Assembly (NCBI RefSeq): GCF_031885415.1
Contig: NZ_CP116871.1
Location: forward strand, 2,294,001-2,358,000
Direction: 5' to 3'
Origin: Microbacterium forte
Lineage (GTDB): Bacteria; Actinomycetota; Actinomycetes; Actinomycetales; Microbacteriaceae
Length of the DNA stretch: 64,000 bases
The stretch's first letter is position 1, and every line of letters begins with the position of its first letter. Positions 51,976 through 60,858 of this stretch are shown here, in pieces. The translations under genes were made by a program, and so were the position numbers. The notes under the pieces were generated by a model that ran no database searches, had not been told where the DNA came from, and saw only the letters and a program-made list of their open reading frames with translations.

Positions 51976-54474
51976 GTGCCACTGTCTGCTGCCGAGCTGC
52001 ATCAGCGCGGCGTCGACGCAGCCAACTCCCGACGGTTCGCGCAGGCGCGGCGTGCGCTGACGACCGCGTCCGCGCGCACCGACGACGGCGATCTGCGCGC
52101 GCGCATCGACGGGACCATGGCCTACGTCCTCGCTCAGACGGGCCAGCCGGCGGAGGCGGAGCGCCTGTCGCGCGCAGCGCTGTCTCGCCCGGGGCTGAGC
52201 GAAGAGACTGTCGCCCTCGCGAACGGGCAGTTGGGCACCCTGCTCATGCACGGCGGACGGCTCGATGAGGCCGAACTCTTTCTCACGAAGGCGATCGACG
52301 GCCTCGACGAGGGCTCGATCGAGAGCGCGAACTGCCTGATGAGCCGGTCGATCGTCAGCATGCAGCGGCACCGACTCGACGACTGCTCGGCCGACCTGCA
52401 GCGAGCCATCGCCGCCTATGAGGCCCACGGGGCAGACGCACCGCTGGCCGAAGCCCGCCACAACCTCGGCTACGCCGCGCTGCTCGGAGGCGACCTCGTC
52501 ACAGCGCTCGGGCTGATGACCCGATCGCGGCCGATCCTCGCCGCCACGAGCGACCTCGCCGCAGCGATCAGCGACCTCGACCGCGCCGAGGTGCTGCGCG
52601 ACGCCGGTCTCACCACAGAGGCCGAGGAACTGCTCGGCACGGTCGCGGTGCGGTTCGGAGCACAGCGGATGCGACAAGCCCGCGGCGAGGCAGAGTTCCA
52701 CCTCGCCCGGTCGCTGCTGCGGCACGACGCCGCCTCTGCCGAGCGTGCCGCCGCGACCGCATCCCGCCGCTTCGTTGCGCTGGGAAGCGAGAGCTGGGCA
52801 GCGCGTGCCGAGGCGGTGCGACTGGAAGCCCGACTGCTCGCCCACCCGAAGGCCACGCCGAACGGCGAGGACTTCGCGCGCACCGCCGCAGCGCTCGCCC
52901 GCGGAGGATTCCGCACCGAGGCCACTGCCCTGTCTCTCACGGCACGCCTCGCTGACGGAGGGCGACTGCCACGGCTCACCCGCGATGCCCCGACTCCCCT
53001 GCGCCTGCGCGAGCACGAGGTCCGTGCGGTGCGCGCGGCGTCTGCAGGCAAGGATGCCGATGCCCGCCGTGCCGCCGCCGCCGGCCTCGATCTGCTCACC
53101 GCGTGGCAGCAGTCATTCGGCGCGCTCGACCTGCAGGCGTCCGTCGCGATGCACGGCACCGAGCTGATGTTCACCGGACTCGCCGCTGCCGCACGATCAC
53201 GCGACCCCGAGGTGCTGTTCGAGTGGTCCGAGCGCGCCAGGCATCTGAGCCAGCAGGTCGCTCCCGTTCGCCCACCGCACGACGAGGAGCTGTCGGCCGA
53301 CCTGGCCGAACTGCGCATGCTGCGCGCCGACCTCGCGGGGTCGGACTGGACGACCGATGCCCGGGTGCGCGAGCTGCGGGATCGGGTTCGCGACCGGCAG
53401 TGGTCGTCGACCGGAGTCGGCGGAAGCCACGAACGCCTCGGGCTGCGCGAGACCAGGGCCCGGCTCGACGATGACACGGCGATCCTCGCGTACGTCTTCT
53501 CGCGTGACGAACTGCTCTGCGTCGTGGTGACGGCATCCGCGTCGTCGATCGTCGAGCTGTCGCTGCCGCGCATCGAGGCTGCGCTCGACGGTCTCCGCGC
53601 CGACCTCGACGTCGCAGCGCTCACCCATGGCGGGCCGATGGCGCCGGTCGTTCAGCGATCTCTCGACGAGAGGCTGCGCCGACTCGACGAGGCCCTCCTC
53701 GCGCCCGCCCGCGCGGCCGCGGGAGGGGCCGCCCGTCTCACGCTGACGGTTCCCGGCATCCTCGGCGGCATCCCCTGGGCGATGCTCCCCGGCATGCGCG
53801 GAACGCCGTTCACGATCGCGACCTCGGTGTCGCGCTGGCTCGGCGAGTCGCCTCGACGTCCCGATTCCACGTCGACATCTGGCCTGGCCGACGCCTCGCA
53901 GATGGCGCCTCGACGCGCGGACGGGCCCTCCACACCGGCCCAGACGGCGGGGTTCGCGACCGGCCCTCGGGTCGCGCGCGCCGAAGAGGAGGTGCGCCGC
54001 GCCGCCGGAGCGTGGCGCGACGCGCGGATGCTGACCGGTGAGCACGCGCGGGTGTCGGCCGTCACCGAGCTCGCCGAGCAGGTCGACGTGCTGCACATCG
54101 CCGCCCACGGTCGCCACGCGGTCGACAACCCGCTGTTCTCGGGGTTCGAGCTCCACGACGGCACTCTGTTCGGCTACGACGTCGACCTGATCTCGCGGGC
54201 GCCGGCCACCGTGGTGCTCTCGGCCTGCGAGCTGGGCCGCTCGTCGGTGCGCTGGGGCGAGGAGGCATTGGGCATGACGAGGGTCTGGCTGCACGCCGGC
54301 ACCGGCTGCGTCATCGCCGCACCGGTGGTGGTGGCAGACGACATCGCCTGCGAGCTGCTCGGCGCCGTGCACGTCGAGTTGGCGGCCGGTGCGCCCCCGG
54401 CCGCCGCGCTGGCCGCCGCAGCCGAATCCACCGGACTCCGTGCACCGTTCCAGTGCCACGGAAGCGGTCTCTGA
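51976..54474 (+). CDS. TPR-CHAT caspase-like protease
   Basis: 832-residue protein. The first about 290 residues are TPR-like helical repeats (AELHQRGVDAANSRRFAQAR, GQLGTLLMHGGRLDEAELFL, NLGYAALLGGDLVTALGLM), and the C-terminal about 250 residues are a CHAT domain. The caspase-type dyad is present: His711 in IAAHGRH and Cys751 in LSACELG. A middle helical region (340-480) links them. There is no signal peptide. GTG 51976 has no ribosome site; CATTCT six bases upstream might be a leaderless -10. CHAT proteins cleave partner proteins when the TPR part senses a signal, as in type III-E CRISPR. The partners here may be the sigma factor, its small neighbour or the subtilase. Confidence 0.93.
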   Translation: MPLSAAELHQRGVDAANSRRFAQARRALTTASARTDDGDLRARIDGTMAYVLAQTGQPAEAERLSRAALSRPGLSEETVALANGQLGTLLMHGGRLDEAELFLTKAIDGLDEGSIESANCLMSRSIVSMQRHRLDDCSADLQRAIAAYEAHGADAPLAEARHNLGYAALLGGDLVTALGLMTRSRPILAATSDLAAAISDLDRAEVLRDAGLTTEAEELLGTVAVRFGAQRMRQARGEAEFHLARSLLRHDAASAERAAATASRRFVALGSESWAARAEAVRLEARLLAHPKATPNGEDFARTAAALARGGFRTEATALSLTARLADGGRLPRLTRDAPTPLRLREHEVRAVRAASAGKDADARRAAAAGLDLLTAWQQSFGALDLQASVAMHGTELMFTGLAAAARSRDPEVLFEWSERARHLSQQVAPVRPPHDEELSADLAELRMLRADLAGSDWTTDARVRELRDRVRDRQWSSTGVGGSHERLGLRETRARLDDDTAILAYVFSRDELLCVVVTASASSIVELSLPRIEAALDGLRADLDVAALTHGGPMAPVVQRSLDERLRRLDEALLAPARAAAGGAARLTLTVPGILGGIPWAMLPGMRGTPFTIATSVSRWLGESPRRPDSTSTSGLADASQMAPRRADGPSTPAQTAGFATGPRVARAEEEVRRAAGAWRDARMLTGEHARVSAVTELAEQVDVLHIAAHGRHAVDNPLFSGFELHDGTLFGYDVDLISRAPATVVLSACELGRSSVRWGEEALGMTRVWLHAGTGCVIAAPVVVADDIACELLGAVHVELAAGAPPAAALAAAAESTGLRAPFQCHGSGL

Positions 54475-54638
54475 ATCTTTTCTCCACTCGATGTATCAGA
54501 ACATCGGTGGCCCGCTCCTTATCTCCAGAAGGTGCCGGCGAAGGGCTTCGGAAACGAAGCGCGAGGGAGGCGCAGTCGAACTGGGGAAACCCTCGTGCAC
54601 TGGGGAGTGTGAGGGAACGACAGGTCACCATCTACTCC

Positions 54639-54670
54639 GGGGGTGCCGCGAGAGGGGTCGCGGCACCCCC
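54639..54670 (+). terminator. strong hairpin after the CHAT gene
   Basis: GGGGGTGCCGCGA, loop GAGGGG, TCGCGGCACCCCC: a perfect 13-base stem. It lies between the CHAT gene and the convergent DeoR gene. There is no T-run. The 160 bases between the CHAT stop and this hairpin hold no gene. Confidence 0.65.
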
Positions 54671-54741
54671 ACCAGGAGTCCGCACGGTTCTCGGCTTGTC
54701 AGGCTCGTGTCCGCGTGCGAAGGTCGCGGGCAGTCGGCAGG

Positions 54742-55518
54742 TCAGGCCGTCAGGACCTCGTAGCCCGCATCGCGGAACGCGGCGAGCGCCGCGGCATCCG
54801 CCCCGTCGTCGGTCAGGAGAACGGGGAACAGCTCCGAGCCGCCGACGGCCGCGAACGCCACCGTGCCGATCTTGCTGCTGTCGGTGACGACCACAGCGCG
54901 GCGGGCTCGCTCGGCCATCATGCGGTTCACCGCGGCTTCGCGCTCGTCCTGCGTGGTGGCTCCGGCCGTGGCATCCATGCCGTTGACCCCGATGAAGGCG
55001 ATGTCGAGCCGCACCCCCCTCAGCAGCTGCTCGACGAACGGGCCCACCAGCTCATAGCTGCGCGAGTGGATCACCCCGCCGGTGACGACGACCTTGATGT
55101 CAGGCCGGGTCGCGAGCTGGGCGGCGATGTTCACGGCATTGGTGACGACGGTGATGCCGGGCCCCGCCGCGAGATCGTCGCGAGCGGCGAGCGCTGCGGC
55201 GATGGCCGTGGTCGTGGTTCCGCCCGACAACCCGACGACCATGCCCGGTGCGACGAGCGCGGCGGCCGCAAGGGCGATGCTCTCCTTCTCGTGCGCGCGC
55301 TGGTGGCTCTTGTAGCGGATCGGCAGCTCGTAGGCGACCGAGTGCGCGACAGCCCCACCGTGCGTGCGGGTGAGCAGACGCTGCTCGGCGAGCGAGTCGA
55401 GATCGCGACGGGTGGTGGCGGCCGAGGCGCCGAAGCGCTCGACGAGCTCGTCGACGTTCACCTCGCCGTCCTCGGCCAGCAGGTCGAGGATCGCATTCAG
55501 GCGGGCGGCGCGCTTCAT
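54742..55518 (-). CDS. DeoR/GlpR-type regulator of the amino-sugar cluster
   Basis: 258-residue DeoR regulator. HTH at about 6-58 (RLNAILDLLAEDGEVNVDELVERF, SAATTRRDLDSLAEQ, by fragments), followed by the sugar-phosphate-sensing ISOCOT-like domain with GLSGGTTTTAIA, VTNAVNIA, TGGVIHSRSYELVGP and FIGVNGMDA. Effectors of this family are phosphorylated sugars of the controlled pathway, as with AgaR. It is the last gene of the catabolic operon and transcribed with it or from its own start. Met at 55518 begins the HTH; upstream frame is not used. Confidence 0.92.
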   Translation of the reverse strand: MKRAARLNAILDLLAEDGEVNVDELVERFGASAATTRRDLDSLAEQRLLTRTHGGAVAHSVAYELPIRYKSHQRAHEKESIALAAAALVAPGMVVGLSGGTTTTAIAAALAARDDLAAGPGITVVTNAVNIAAQLATRPDIKVVVTGGVIHSRSYELVGPFVEQLLRGVRLDIAFIGVNGMDATAGATTQDEREAAVNRMMAERARRAVVVTDSSKIGTVAFAAVGGSELFPVLLTDDGADAAALAAFRDAGYEVLTA

Positions 55519-55537
55519 GTCACCATCCTGCCCGTGT

Positions 55538-56425
55538 TCATGCTGGTCGCCCCGCAACTCCGGCGGACTCGAGCGCGAACAGCCGCAGCATCCGCGCGGC
55601 TTCGCCTGCGAGCGCCTCGCGCGCGGGCGAGAGGTACTTGCGCGAGTCGACGAGCTTCTCATCGGCGTCGAGCGTCGAGCGGATCGCCCGGGTGAAGAAC
55701 CCGTTCAGGTGCGTCGAGACGTTGATCTTGGTCATTCCCGCGCGCACGGCATTGGCGATCACGGCATCCGCGACGCCCGAGGATCCGTGCAGCACGAGGG
55801 GCACGGCCTGCTCGTCACGACCGCTGCGCTCGAGCGCCCCGCGCAGTCGTCCGATCAGCTCGAGGTCGAGGGATGCCGTGCGATCGGTCATCGCATGCGA
55901 CGAACCGACCGCCACGGCGAGCGCGTCGACGCCGGTCGCCGCCACGAATGCGCGGGCCTCATCGGGGTCGGTGCGCACACCGGGTGCGTGGGCTCCGTCC
56001 TTGCCGCCGACCTCGCCCAGCTCGCCCTCGATGTAGACGCCTGCCGCATGCGCTCGCTCGGCGACGGCCGCGGTGATGGCCACGTTGTCGTCGTAGGGCA
56101 GCGCTCCGCCGTCGAACATGACCGAGCCGAATCCGAGGGCGATCGCCTCATCGACGAGCTCGGGGCGCTCGGCGTGATCGAGGTGCACCGCGACCGGCGT
56201 CTGCGCGCGTCTCGCCACCGCGAGAGTCGCCAGCGCGATCGGCTCGAGACCCCCGTGATAGTCGGCGCAGTTCTGCGAGATCTGCAGGATCACGGGCAGG
56301 CGTGCTGCCTCCGAGGCGCGCACGAGTCCCTCGGCCGTCTCGAGGTGGATCACGTTGAACGCGCCGATGCCGGTGCCGCGTGCCGCGGCATCCGTCACCA
56401 GTTCGCGGGCGGAGACCAGGGTCAC
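55538..56425 (-). CDS. class II tagatose/fructose-bisphosphate aldolase (KbaY/GatY-like)
   Basis: 295-residue zinc-dependent aldolase. Zinc and catalytic signature HLDHAERPELVDEAIALGFGSVMFDG, by position about 80-105, with the HxDH pair; IEGELGEVGGKDG, a HGSSGV third zinc ligand and KINVSTHLN phosphate loop follow. KbaY/GatY cleave tagatose-1,6-bisphosphate to DHAP and glyceraldehyde 3-phosphate. GTG 56425 overlaps the pfkB stop as GTGA. Fructose-bisphosphate as substrate is possible, but the linked SIS and PfkB genes favour tagatose derivatives. Confidence 0.92.
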   Translation of the reverse strand: MTLVSARELVTDAAARGTGIGAFNVIHLETAEGLVRASEAARLPVILQISQNCADYHGGLEPIALATLAVARRAQTPVAVHLDHAERPELVDEAIALGFGSVMFDGGALPYDDNVAITAAVAERAHAAGVYIEGELGEVGGKDGAHAPGVRTDPDEARAFVAATGVDALAVAVGSSHAMTDRTASLDLELIGRLRGALERSGRDEQAVPLVLHGSSGVADAVIANAVRAGMTKINVSTHLNGFFTRAIRSTLDADEKLVDSRKYLSPAREALAGEAARMLRLFALESAGVAGRPA

Positions 56426-57363
56426 AGAGGGTCCTCTCGAACGATGGGGTCATAGGGGGCGACGACCAGGCGCTGCTCGAGCGCCGGCCAGTCGTCGGAG
56501 ATCTCCCCGGCGAGCGGCATGAGCACGGCGGCAGCCGACCAGGCGGTCGCGCGACGCAGGATCGTCTCCGGATCACGGATGCCGTCGGCATAGAGCACAG
56601 CGCACGCGGCCACTCCGGCATCACCGGCGCCGGTGGGGTTGCCCGCGAGCGGAGCGTCGAGACGAGCGTGCAGCACCTCGGATGCCGTGACCGCGAGCAT
56701 TCCGTCGGCACCGAGCGACAGCAGCACGAGGTCGACGCCCCGCTCGATCAGCGAGCGTGCGCCCTCGACCGGGTCGGTGATGCCGGTCGCCTCGATGAGC
56801 TCGGCGGCGTTGGGCTTGAGGACGGATGCTCCGGCATCCGCCGCGTGCAGAAGAGCCGGACCCGAGGTGTCGACGATCACCGGCACACCCGCGTCTCGCG
56901 CCGTGCCGATGAGCAGCGGAAGGAGCGTCTCAGGTGCCCCGGGCGGAAGGCTGCCCGAGATGACCAGCACCTGTGCGCCGGGGAGGGCGTCGACGACCTC
57001 GCCGAGCAGCGCCGCCCACTCGGGATCGGACGGGTTCACGCCCCGTTCGTTGACGATCGTCGTGTCTCCGAGCGCCTCGTCGACCAGGGCGATGCTCTGC
57101 CGAGTCGGTCCCACCACAGGCACGAGCCGGTGGCGCACCCCACTCGCACCGAGCTCGGCGGCGAGCTCGACGCCGCTGCGACCTCCGGCCGTCGACACCG
57201 CGAGCACCGAGGCGCCCTGCGCGTGCGCGACCCTGGCGACGTTGAGGCCCTTGCCGCCGGCGCGCACGGCGCCGGCATCGGCTCTGTGCGTCTCGCCGAG
57301 GGTCAGTCGGTCGACGTGCCAGGTGAGGTCGAGGGCCGGGTTCGGAGTGACGGTGAGGATCAT
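56422..57363 (-). CDS. PfkB-family 1-phosphofructokinase / tagatose-6-phosphate kinase
   Basis: 313-residue sugar kinase of the FruK/LacC group. ILTVTPNPALDLTW at the start, AGGKGLNVARV (PfkB motif 1), and near the C-terminus NPTGAGDAGVAA with the catalytic Asp in GAGD. LacC phosphorylates tagatose 6-phosphate to the 1,6-bisphosphate, the step just before the aldolase encoded next. ATG 57363 overlaps the ROK gene stop by ATGA, and its stop overlaps the aldolase start. Confidence 0.92.
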   Translation of the reverse strand: MILTVTPNPALDLTWHVDRLTLGETHRADAGAVRAGGKGLNVARVAHAQGASVLAVSTAGGRSGVELAAELGASGVRHRLVPVVGPTRQSIALVDEALGDTTIVNERGVNPSDPEWAALLGEVVDALPGAQVLVISGSLPPGAPETLLPLLIGTARDAGVPVIVDTSGPALLHAADAGASVLKPNAAELIEATGITDPVEGARSLIERGVDLVLLSLGADGMLAVTASEVLHARLDAPLAGNPTGAGDAGVAACAVLYADGIRDPETILRRATAWSAAAVLMPLAGEISDDWPALEQRLVVAPYDPIVREDPL

Positions 57364-58352
57364 GCGAGCTCCCTCGCGCGCAGTGCCGCGCCCAGGATGC
57401 CGGCGTTGCCCGACAGCTCGGCCGGTACGAGCTCGGGAAGTCGATGGAAGCTCAGGCGTTCGGCGAGCCGGGCACGCAGCTCGTCGAAGAGCGCCCCGCC
57501 GGCGCGCGAGAGCCCGCCGCCGATCACGATGGCCTCGGGGGCGACGACGGCGGTGAGCTGGGCGAGCGACAGGGTGAGGGCGTCGAGCGCCGAGTTCCAG
57601 ATCTCGGATGCGACGCGGTCGCCGGCCGCGGCACGGGCGATCACGTCCTTCGCCCCATCGGGGTTGATGCCGGTCGCATCGCGGTAGCGACGAGCGATGG
57701 CACCTGCCGACGCGACCGCCTCGAGGCAGCCCCTCGCACCGCACGCGCACACCGGACCGTCGGCGATCGGCGAGTGGCCGATCTCACCCGCATAGCCGCC
57801 CGCGGTGTAGGGCTCTCCGCCCACGAGCAGTGCACCCGCGATGCCGGTGCCGATCACGAGCACCACCGAGTTCGAGTACGCGCGCGCTCCACCGAGACGA
57901 TGCTCGGCCCAGCTCGCCGCCCGCACGTCGTGATCGAAGGCGACGGGCAGGCCGAGCTTCGCCGAGGCGAGATCGCGCAGCGGAGAATCGTGCCAGCCGA
58001 GGTTGCTCGCGAAGACGCCGAGCCCGGCCTCCGCGTCGACGATCCCCGGCACCACGAGCCCTGCGGCCTGCGGAGCGACGTCCGGGTGGTCTGCCCGAAG
58101 CTCGGCGGCGAGCACCCCGAGCCGCTCGATCAGCACCTCGGTGCGGTCGCCGTCGGCCACAGGGGTCGGCGTGCGACGAAGGCCGAGCGCCGTGCCGTCT
58201 GCGTCGAACAACGCCGATTTGATGTCGGTGCCGCCCACGTCGAAGGCCAGCACCGGAGCGCCGCTGCCCAGGGGACGTGCGGCGGCGAGCTTCTCGCCGG
58301 ACGCGTCGCTCACGACGTCGGCGATGCTCGCGGCATCCTCAGGGCTGGTCAT
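57360..58352 (-). CDS. ROK-family sugar kinase
   Basis: 330-residue protein without HTH. Phosphate 1 motif FDVGGTDIKSALFD (about 38-51), sugar-binding GYAGEIGHSP with the catalytic Asp in DHDVRAASWAE, and the zinc motif C-x-C-G-x2-G-C-L-E (VCACGARGCLEA). ROK kinases phosphorylate glucose, N-acetylglucosamine, N-acetylmannosamine and related sugars at C6. In this ABC-based cluster it could supply the first phosphorylation of galactosamine or N-acetylgalactosamine. It is coupled to the pfkB gene by ATGA. Confidence 0.92.
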   Translation of the reverse strand: MTSPEDAASIADVVSDASGEKLAAARPLGSGAPVLAFDVGGTDIKSALFDADGTALGLRRTPTPVADGDRTEVLIERLGVLAAELRADHPDVAPQAAGLVVPGIVDAEAGLGVFASNLGWHDSPLRDLASAKLGLPVAFDHDVRAASWAEHRLGGARAYSNSVVLVIGTGIAGALLVGGEPYTAGGYAGEIGHSPIADGPVCACGARGCLEAVASAGAIARRYRDATGINPDGAKDVIARAAAGDRVASEIWNSALDALTLSLAQLTAVVAPEAIVIGGGLSRAGGALFDELRARLAERLSFHRLPELVPAELSGNAGILGAALRARELA

Positions 58353-58376
58353 CGAACTCTCCGCGGGTGGATCGGG

Positions 58377-59273
58377 TCATGCATCCAGGATGACGGATCG
58401 CGTGAGGTTGCGAGGCTGATCGGGGTCGAGACCCTTGGCGACCGCGCGGTCGAGGGCGACGCGGTGCAGGCGCACGAGGTCGGCGAGCGGGTCGATCGGA
58501 TGCTGCACGAAACGCGCCCCCGTGGCCTCGACCTGCGCGGCCAGACCCTCGGGCGCCTCGCCGAACTGCCAGGTCACGCGGCCGGGTGCGGCGATCGCGA
58601 TCGGACCGTGGCGGTACTCCATCGACGGGTAGGACTCGGTCCACGACTGCGACGACTCGCGCATCTTCAGAGCGGCCTCGTGTGCGAGACCGACGGTCCA
58701 GCCACGGCCGAGGAACGAGTACTGCTCGGCATCGCGCAGCTCGTCGTCGTCTTCTGCCGCGAGCACGGCGGCGGCATCGTCGATCGCACCCGTGAGGTCT
58801 TCACCGAGCGAGGCGCGGAACAGCGCCAGAGCGGTGGTCGCGAAGCGCGTCTGCACGACCGACTTCTCGTCGGCGAACGGCAGCAGCACCGCTTCGTCCA
58901 CCAGCGAGACGAGCGGCGAGGTCTCGTCGCCGATCACACCGATCGTGGGCACTCGGCCCTTGATGCGCTCGACCAGTTCGAGCACCTCGGTCGTCGTGCC
59001 CGAGCGCGTGAGCGCGACGACGGCATCGTAGCCGCGGTCGACGAACGACTCGGAGGCCGCGAACGCGTCGGTCTCGCCCTGCCCTGCGGTCTCGCGCAGG
59101 AACGCATACGACTGCGCCATGAACCACGACGTCCCGCAGCCGACGACCGCGATGCGGGCTCCGGATGCCGGCAGCAGCGCCTGCATGTCGCGGAGATCGG
59201 CCGCACGGGCCCACGTCTCGGGCTGCGAGTTCAGTTCTTCGCGCATGTGTGCGCCGGGCAGAAGTTCGGTCAT
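58377..59273 (-). CDS. SIS-domain amino-sugar-phosphate deaminase/isomerase (AgaS-like)
   Basis: 298-residue protein of two SIS domains, without a glutaminase domain. First SIS: IAVVGCGTSWFMAQSYAF and ALTRSGTTTEVLELVERI; second SIS: FLGRGWTVGLAHEAALKMRESSQSWTE, by fragments, with EYRHGPIA. AgaS, the galactosamine-6-phosphate deaminase/isomerase, gives tagatose 6-phosphate; fructosamine deglycases are a second option. Met 59273 with GGAGGG six bases upstream is chosen over 59333. It is the first gene of the catabolic operon. Confidence 0.92.
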   Translation of the reverse strand: MTELLPGAHMREELNSQPETWARAADLRDMQALLPASGARIAVVGCGTSWFMAQSYAFLRETAGQGETDAFAASESFVDRGYDAVVALTRSGTTTEVLELVERIKGRVPTIGVIGDETSPLVSLVDEAVLLPFADEKSVVQTRFATTALALFRASLGEDLTGAIDDAAAVLAAEDDDELRDAEQYSFLGRGWTVGLAHEAALKMRESSQSWTESYPSMEYRHGPIAIAAPGRVTWQFGEAPEGLAAQVEATGARFVQHPIDPLADLVRLHRVALDRAVAKGLDPDQPRNLTRSVILDA

Positions 59274-59328
59274 GTCGGGCCCTCCGGACCAGATGTTGCA
59301 AGTTTGTGATCGTTTAAGTGCTGATTCG

Positions 59329-59385
59329 ATCATAGTATTTCGACACGAGGAAATCCTGCAAGGTTCCTCTTGATTTGTTTATTCT
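59329..59385. promoter_or_regulatory. divergent promoter region of the amino-sugar cluster
   Basis: Minus strand TATGAT (59334-59329) lies about 55 bases before the SIS gene; plus strand TATTCT (59380-59385) serves the ABC importer. The region is clearly AT-rich and holds TTTGTTTATT and, reversed, AATAATCGAACAA as likely half-sites for the DeoR regulator. About 175 bases of leader precede the binding protein gene. Confidence 0.5.
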
Positions 59386-59563
59386 CCTGACAAATAATCG
59401 AACAAGTTCCACCGCCCCTCCGCAGATCCGGTCCACGGAGGGTTCCTCGAGCCGACCCGGCTTGAACCGATCGCCCAGCCACCGGCGAAGGCGATCACAC
59501 GCACCGTCGCGTGAGTTGTGCTTGCGACTGTGCACCACCTACACAGTGAGGAATGCAATACAC

Positions 59564-60808
59564 ATGAAGAAGTCACTGCGATTCGGTGCCGTCGCCCTGG
59601 CGGCGACCGCCACGCTCACGCTCGCTTCGTGCGGGTTCGGCGGCTCGACGGGAGGCGGCGGAGACGCCGAGGGCGAGACGACGCTCAACCTTCTGGTGCC
59701 CAGCTACTCCGACGCCACCAAGGGTCTGTGGGAAGACGTGATCGACGGGTTCGAGAAGGAGAACCCCGACATCAAGGTCGACCTCGAGGTGCAGTCGTGG
59801 GACAACCTCGAGAAGGTCGTCTCCACCAAGATCCAGGCCGGTGAGGCGCCCGACATCTACAACGGCGGACCCTTCGCCGGATTCGTCGGCGACGAGCTGC
59901 TCTACCCGGTCGAGGACGTGGTCTCGGAGGAGACCTACTCCGACTTCCAGGACGCGTTCCTCGCGAACGCCGAGGTCGACGGCACCGCCTACGCCCTGCC
60001 GCTGATCGCATCGGCCCGCGCCCTGTTCGTCAACAACGCGCTGCTCGAGCAGGCGGGCGTCGAGGCTCCGACCACCTGGGACGAGCTGCTCGATGCCGCG
60101 ACCAAGGTGTCGGCACTCGGCGGCGGCGTGGCCGGTTACGGCATGCCGCTCGGTTCCGAAGAGGCCCAGGCCGAAGCGGCCGTGTGGCTGTGGGGCGGCG
60201 GCGGATCGTTCGGCGATGCCGCTGAGATCACGATCGACACCCCCGAGAACCTCGCAGGTGCCGAGCAGATCAAGAAGATGATCGACGCGGGCGCCACTCA
60301 GGCAGACCCCGGTTCGACGCAGCGCTCGCCCCTGATGGACATCTTCATTCAGGGCAAGATCGGCATGCAGGTCGGCCTGCCGCCGACAGTGGGCCAGATC
60401 GAAGAGGGCAACCCCGAGCTCGACTACTCGATCGTCCCGATCCCGACCGAAGACGGCTCGCCGTTCACGCTCGGCGTCATGGACCAGCTGATGGCGTTCC
60501 AGAACGACGGCGACAAGCAGGAGGCGATCACCGCCTTCTTCGACTACTACTACTCGGCCGATGTCTACGTGCCGTGGGTGCAGGCCGAGGGCTTCCTGCC
60601 CGTCACCAAGTCGGGTGCCGAGCAGCTCGCCGGCGAGGAGGCGCTCAAGCCCTTCCTCGACGTGCTGCCCGACGCGCAGTTCTACCCGTCGACGAACCCG
60701 AAGTGGTCGGCGACCGACGGAGCCTTCAAGGCGCTGTTCGGCCAGCTGCAGTCGAAGCCGGCCCAGGACGTCCTGGCCGAGATCCAGGCGCAGGTCGACG
60801 CGGGCTGA
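59564..60808 (+). CDS. sugar ABC importer binding lipoprotein
   Basis: 414-residue lipoprotein: MKKSLRFG start, hydrophobic segment, lipobox LASC (Cys about 22), Gly-rich linker. The mature part is an extracellular solute-binding protein family 1 fold with TLNLLVPSYSDATKGLWEDVIDGF and FEKENPDIKV, and a VWLWGGGGSF sugar-stacking region. ATG 59564 has GAGGA 10 bases upstream, a longer spacing than usual. It captures the sugar for the two permeases encoded next; the ATPase is not in the window, so a shared MsmK/UgpC-like ATPase is expected. Confidence 0.95.
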   Translation: MKKSLRFGAVALAATATLTLASCGFGGSTGGGGDAEGETTLNLLVPSYSDATKGLWEDVIDGFEKENPDIKVDLEVQSWDNLEKVVSTKIQAGEAPDIYNGGPFAGFVGDELLYPVEDVVSEETYSDFQDAFLANAEVDGTAYALPLIASARALFVNNALLEQAGVEAPTTWDELLDAATKVSALGGGVAGYGMPLGSEEAQAEAAVWLWGGGGSFGDAAEITIDTPENLAGAEQIKKMIDAGATQADPGSTQRSPLMDIFIQGKIGMQVGLPPTVGQIEEGNPELDYSIVPIPTEDGSPFTLGVMDQLMAFQNDGDKQEAITAFFDYYYSADVYVPWVQAEGFLPVTKSGAEQLAGEEALKPFLDVLPDAQFYPSTNPKWSATDGAFKALFGQLQSKPAQDVLAEIQAQVDAG

Positions 60809-60858
60809 GTCCCGCTGACCCTGCCCACATCAAGCGACGGAGAGGTTCGGGAATTCCC

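Noticed and set aside
48836..54500. ATGTATCAG at 48836 and again at 54491 as attachment-site repeats bounding the CHAT cluster
   Set aside because: Only nine bases match, there is no integrase or recombinase, and similarity does not extend; probably chance.
54491..54763. Small gene after the CHAT gene
   Set aside because: The frame runs through the terminator hairpin, has no ribosome site and atypical composition.
55519..55662. Longer N-terminus of the DeoR regulator
   Set aside because: The extension is Arg/Ser-rich, overlaps the aldolase gene and lies before a normal HTH start.
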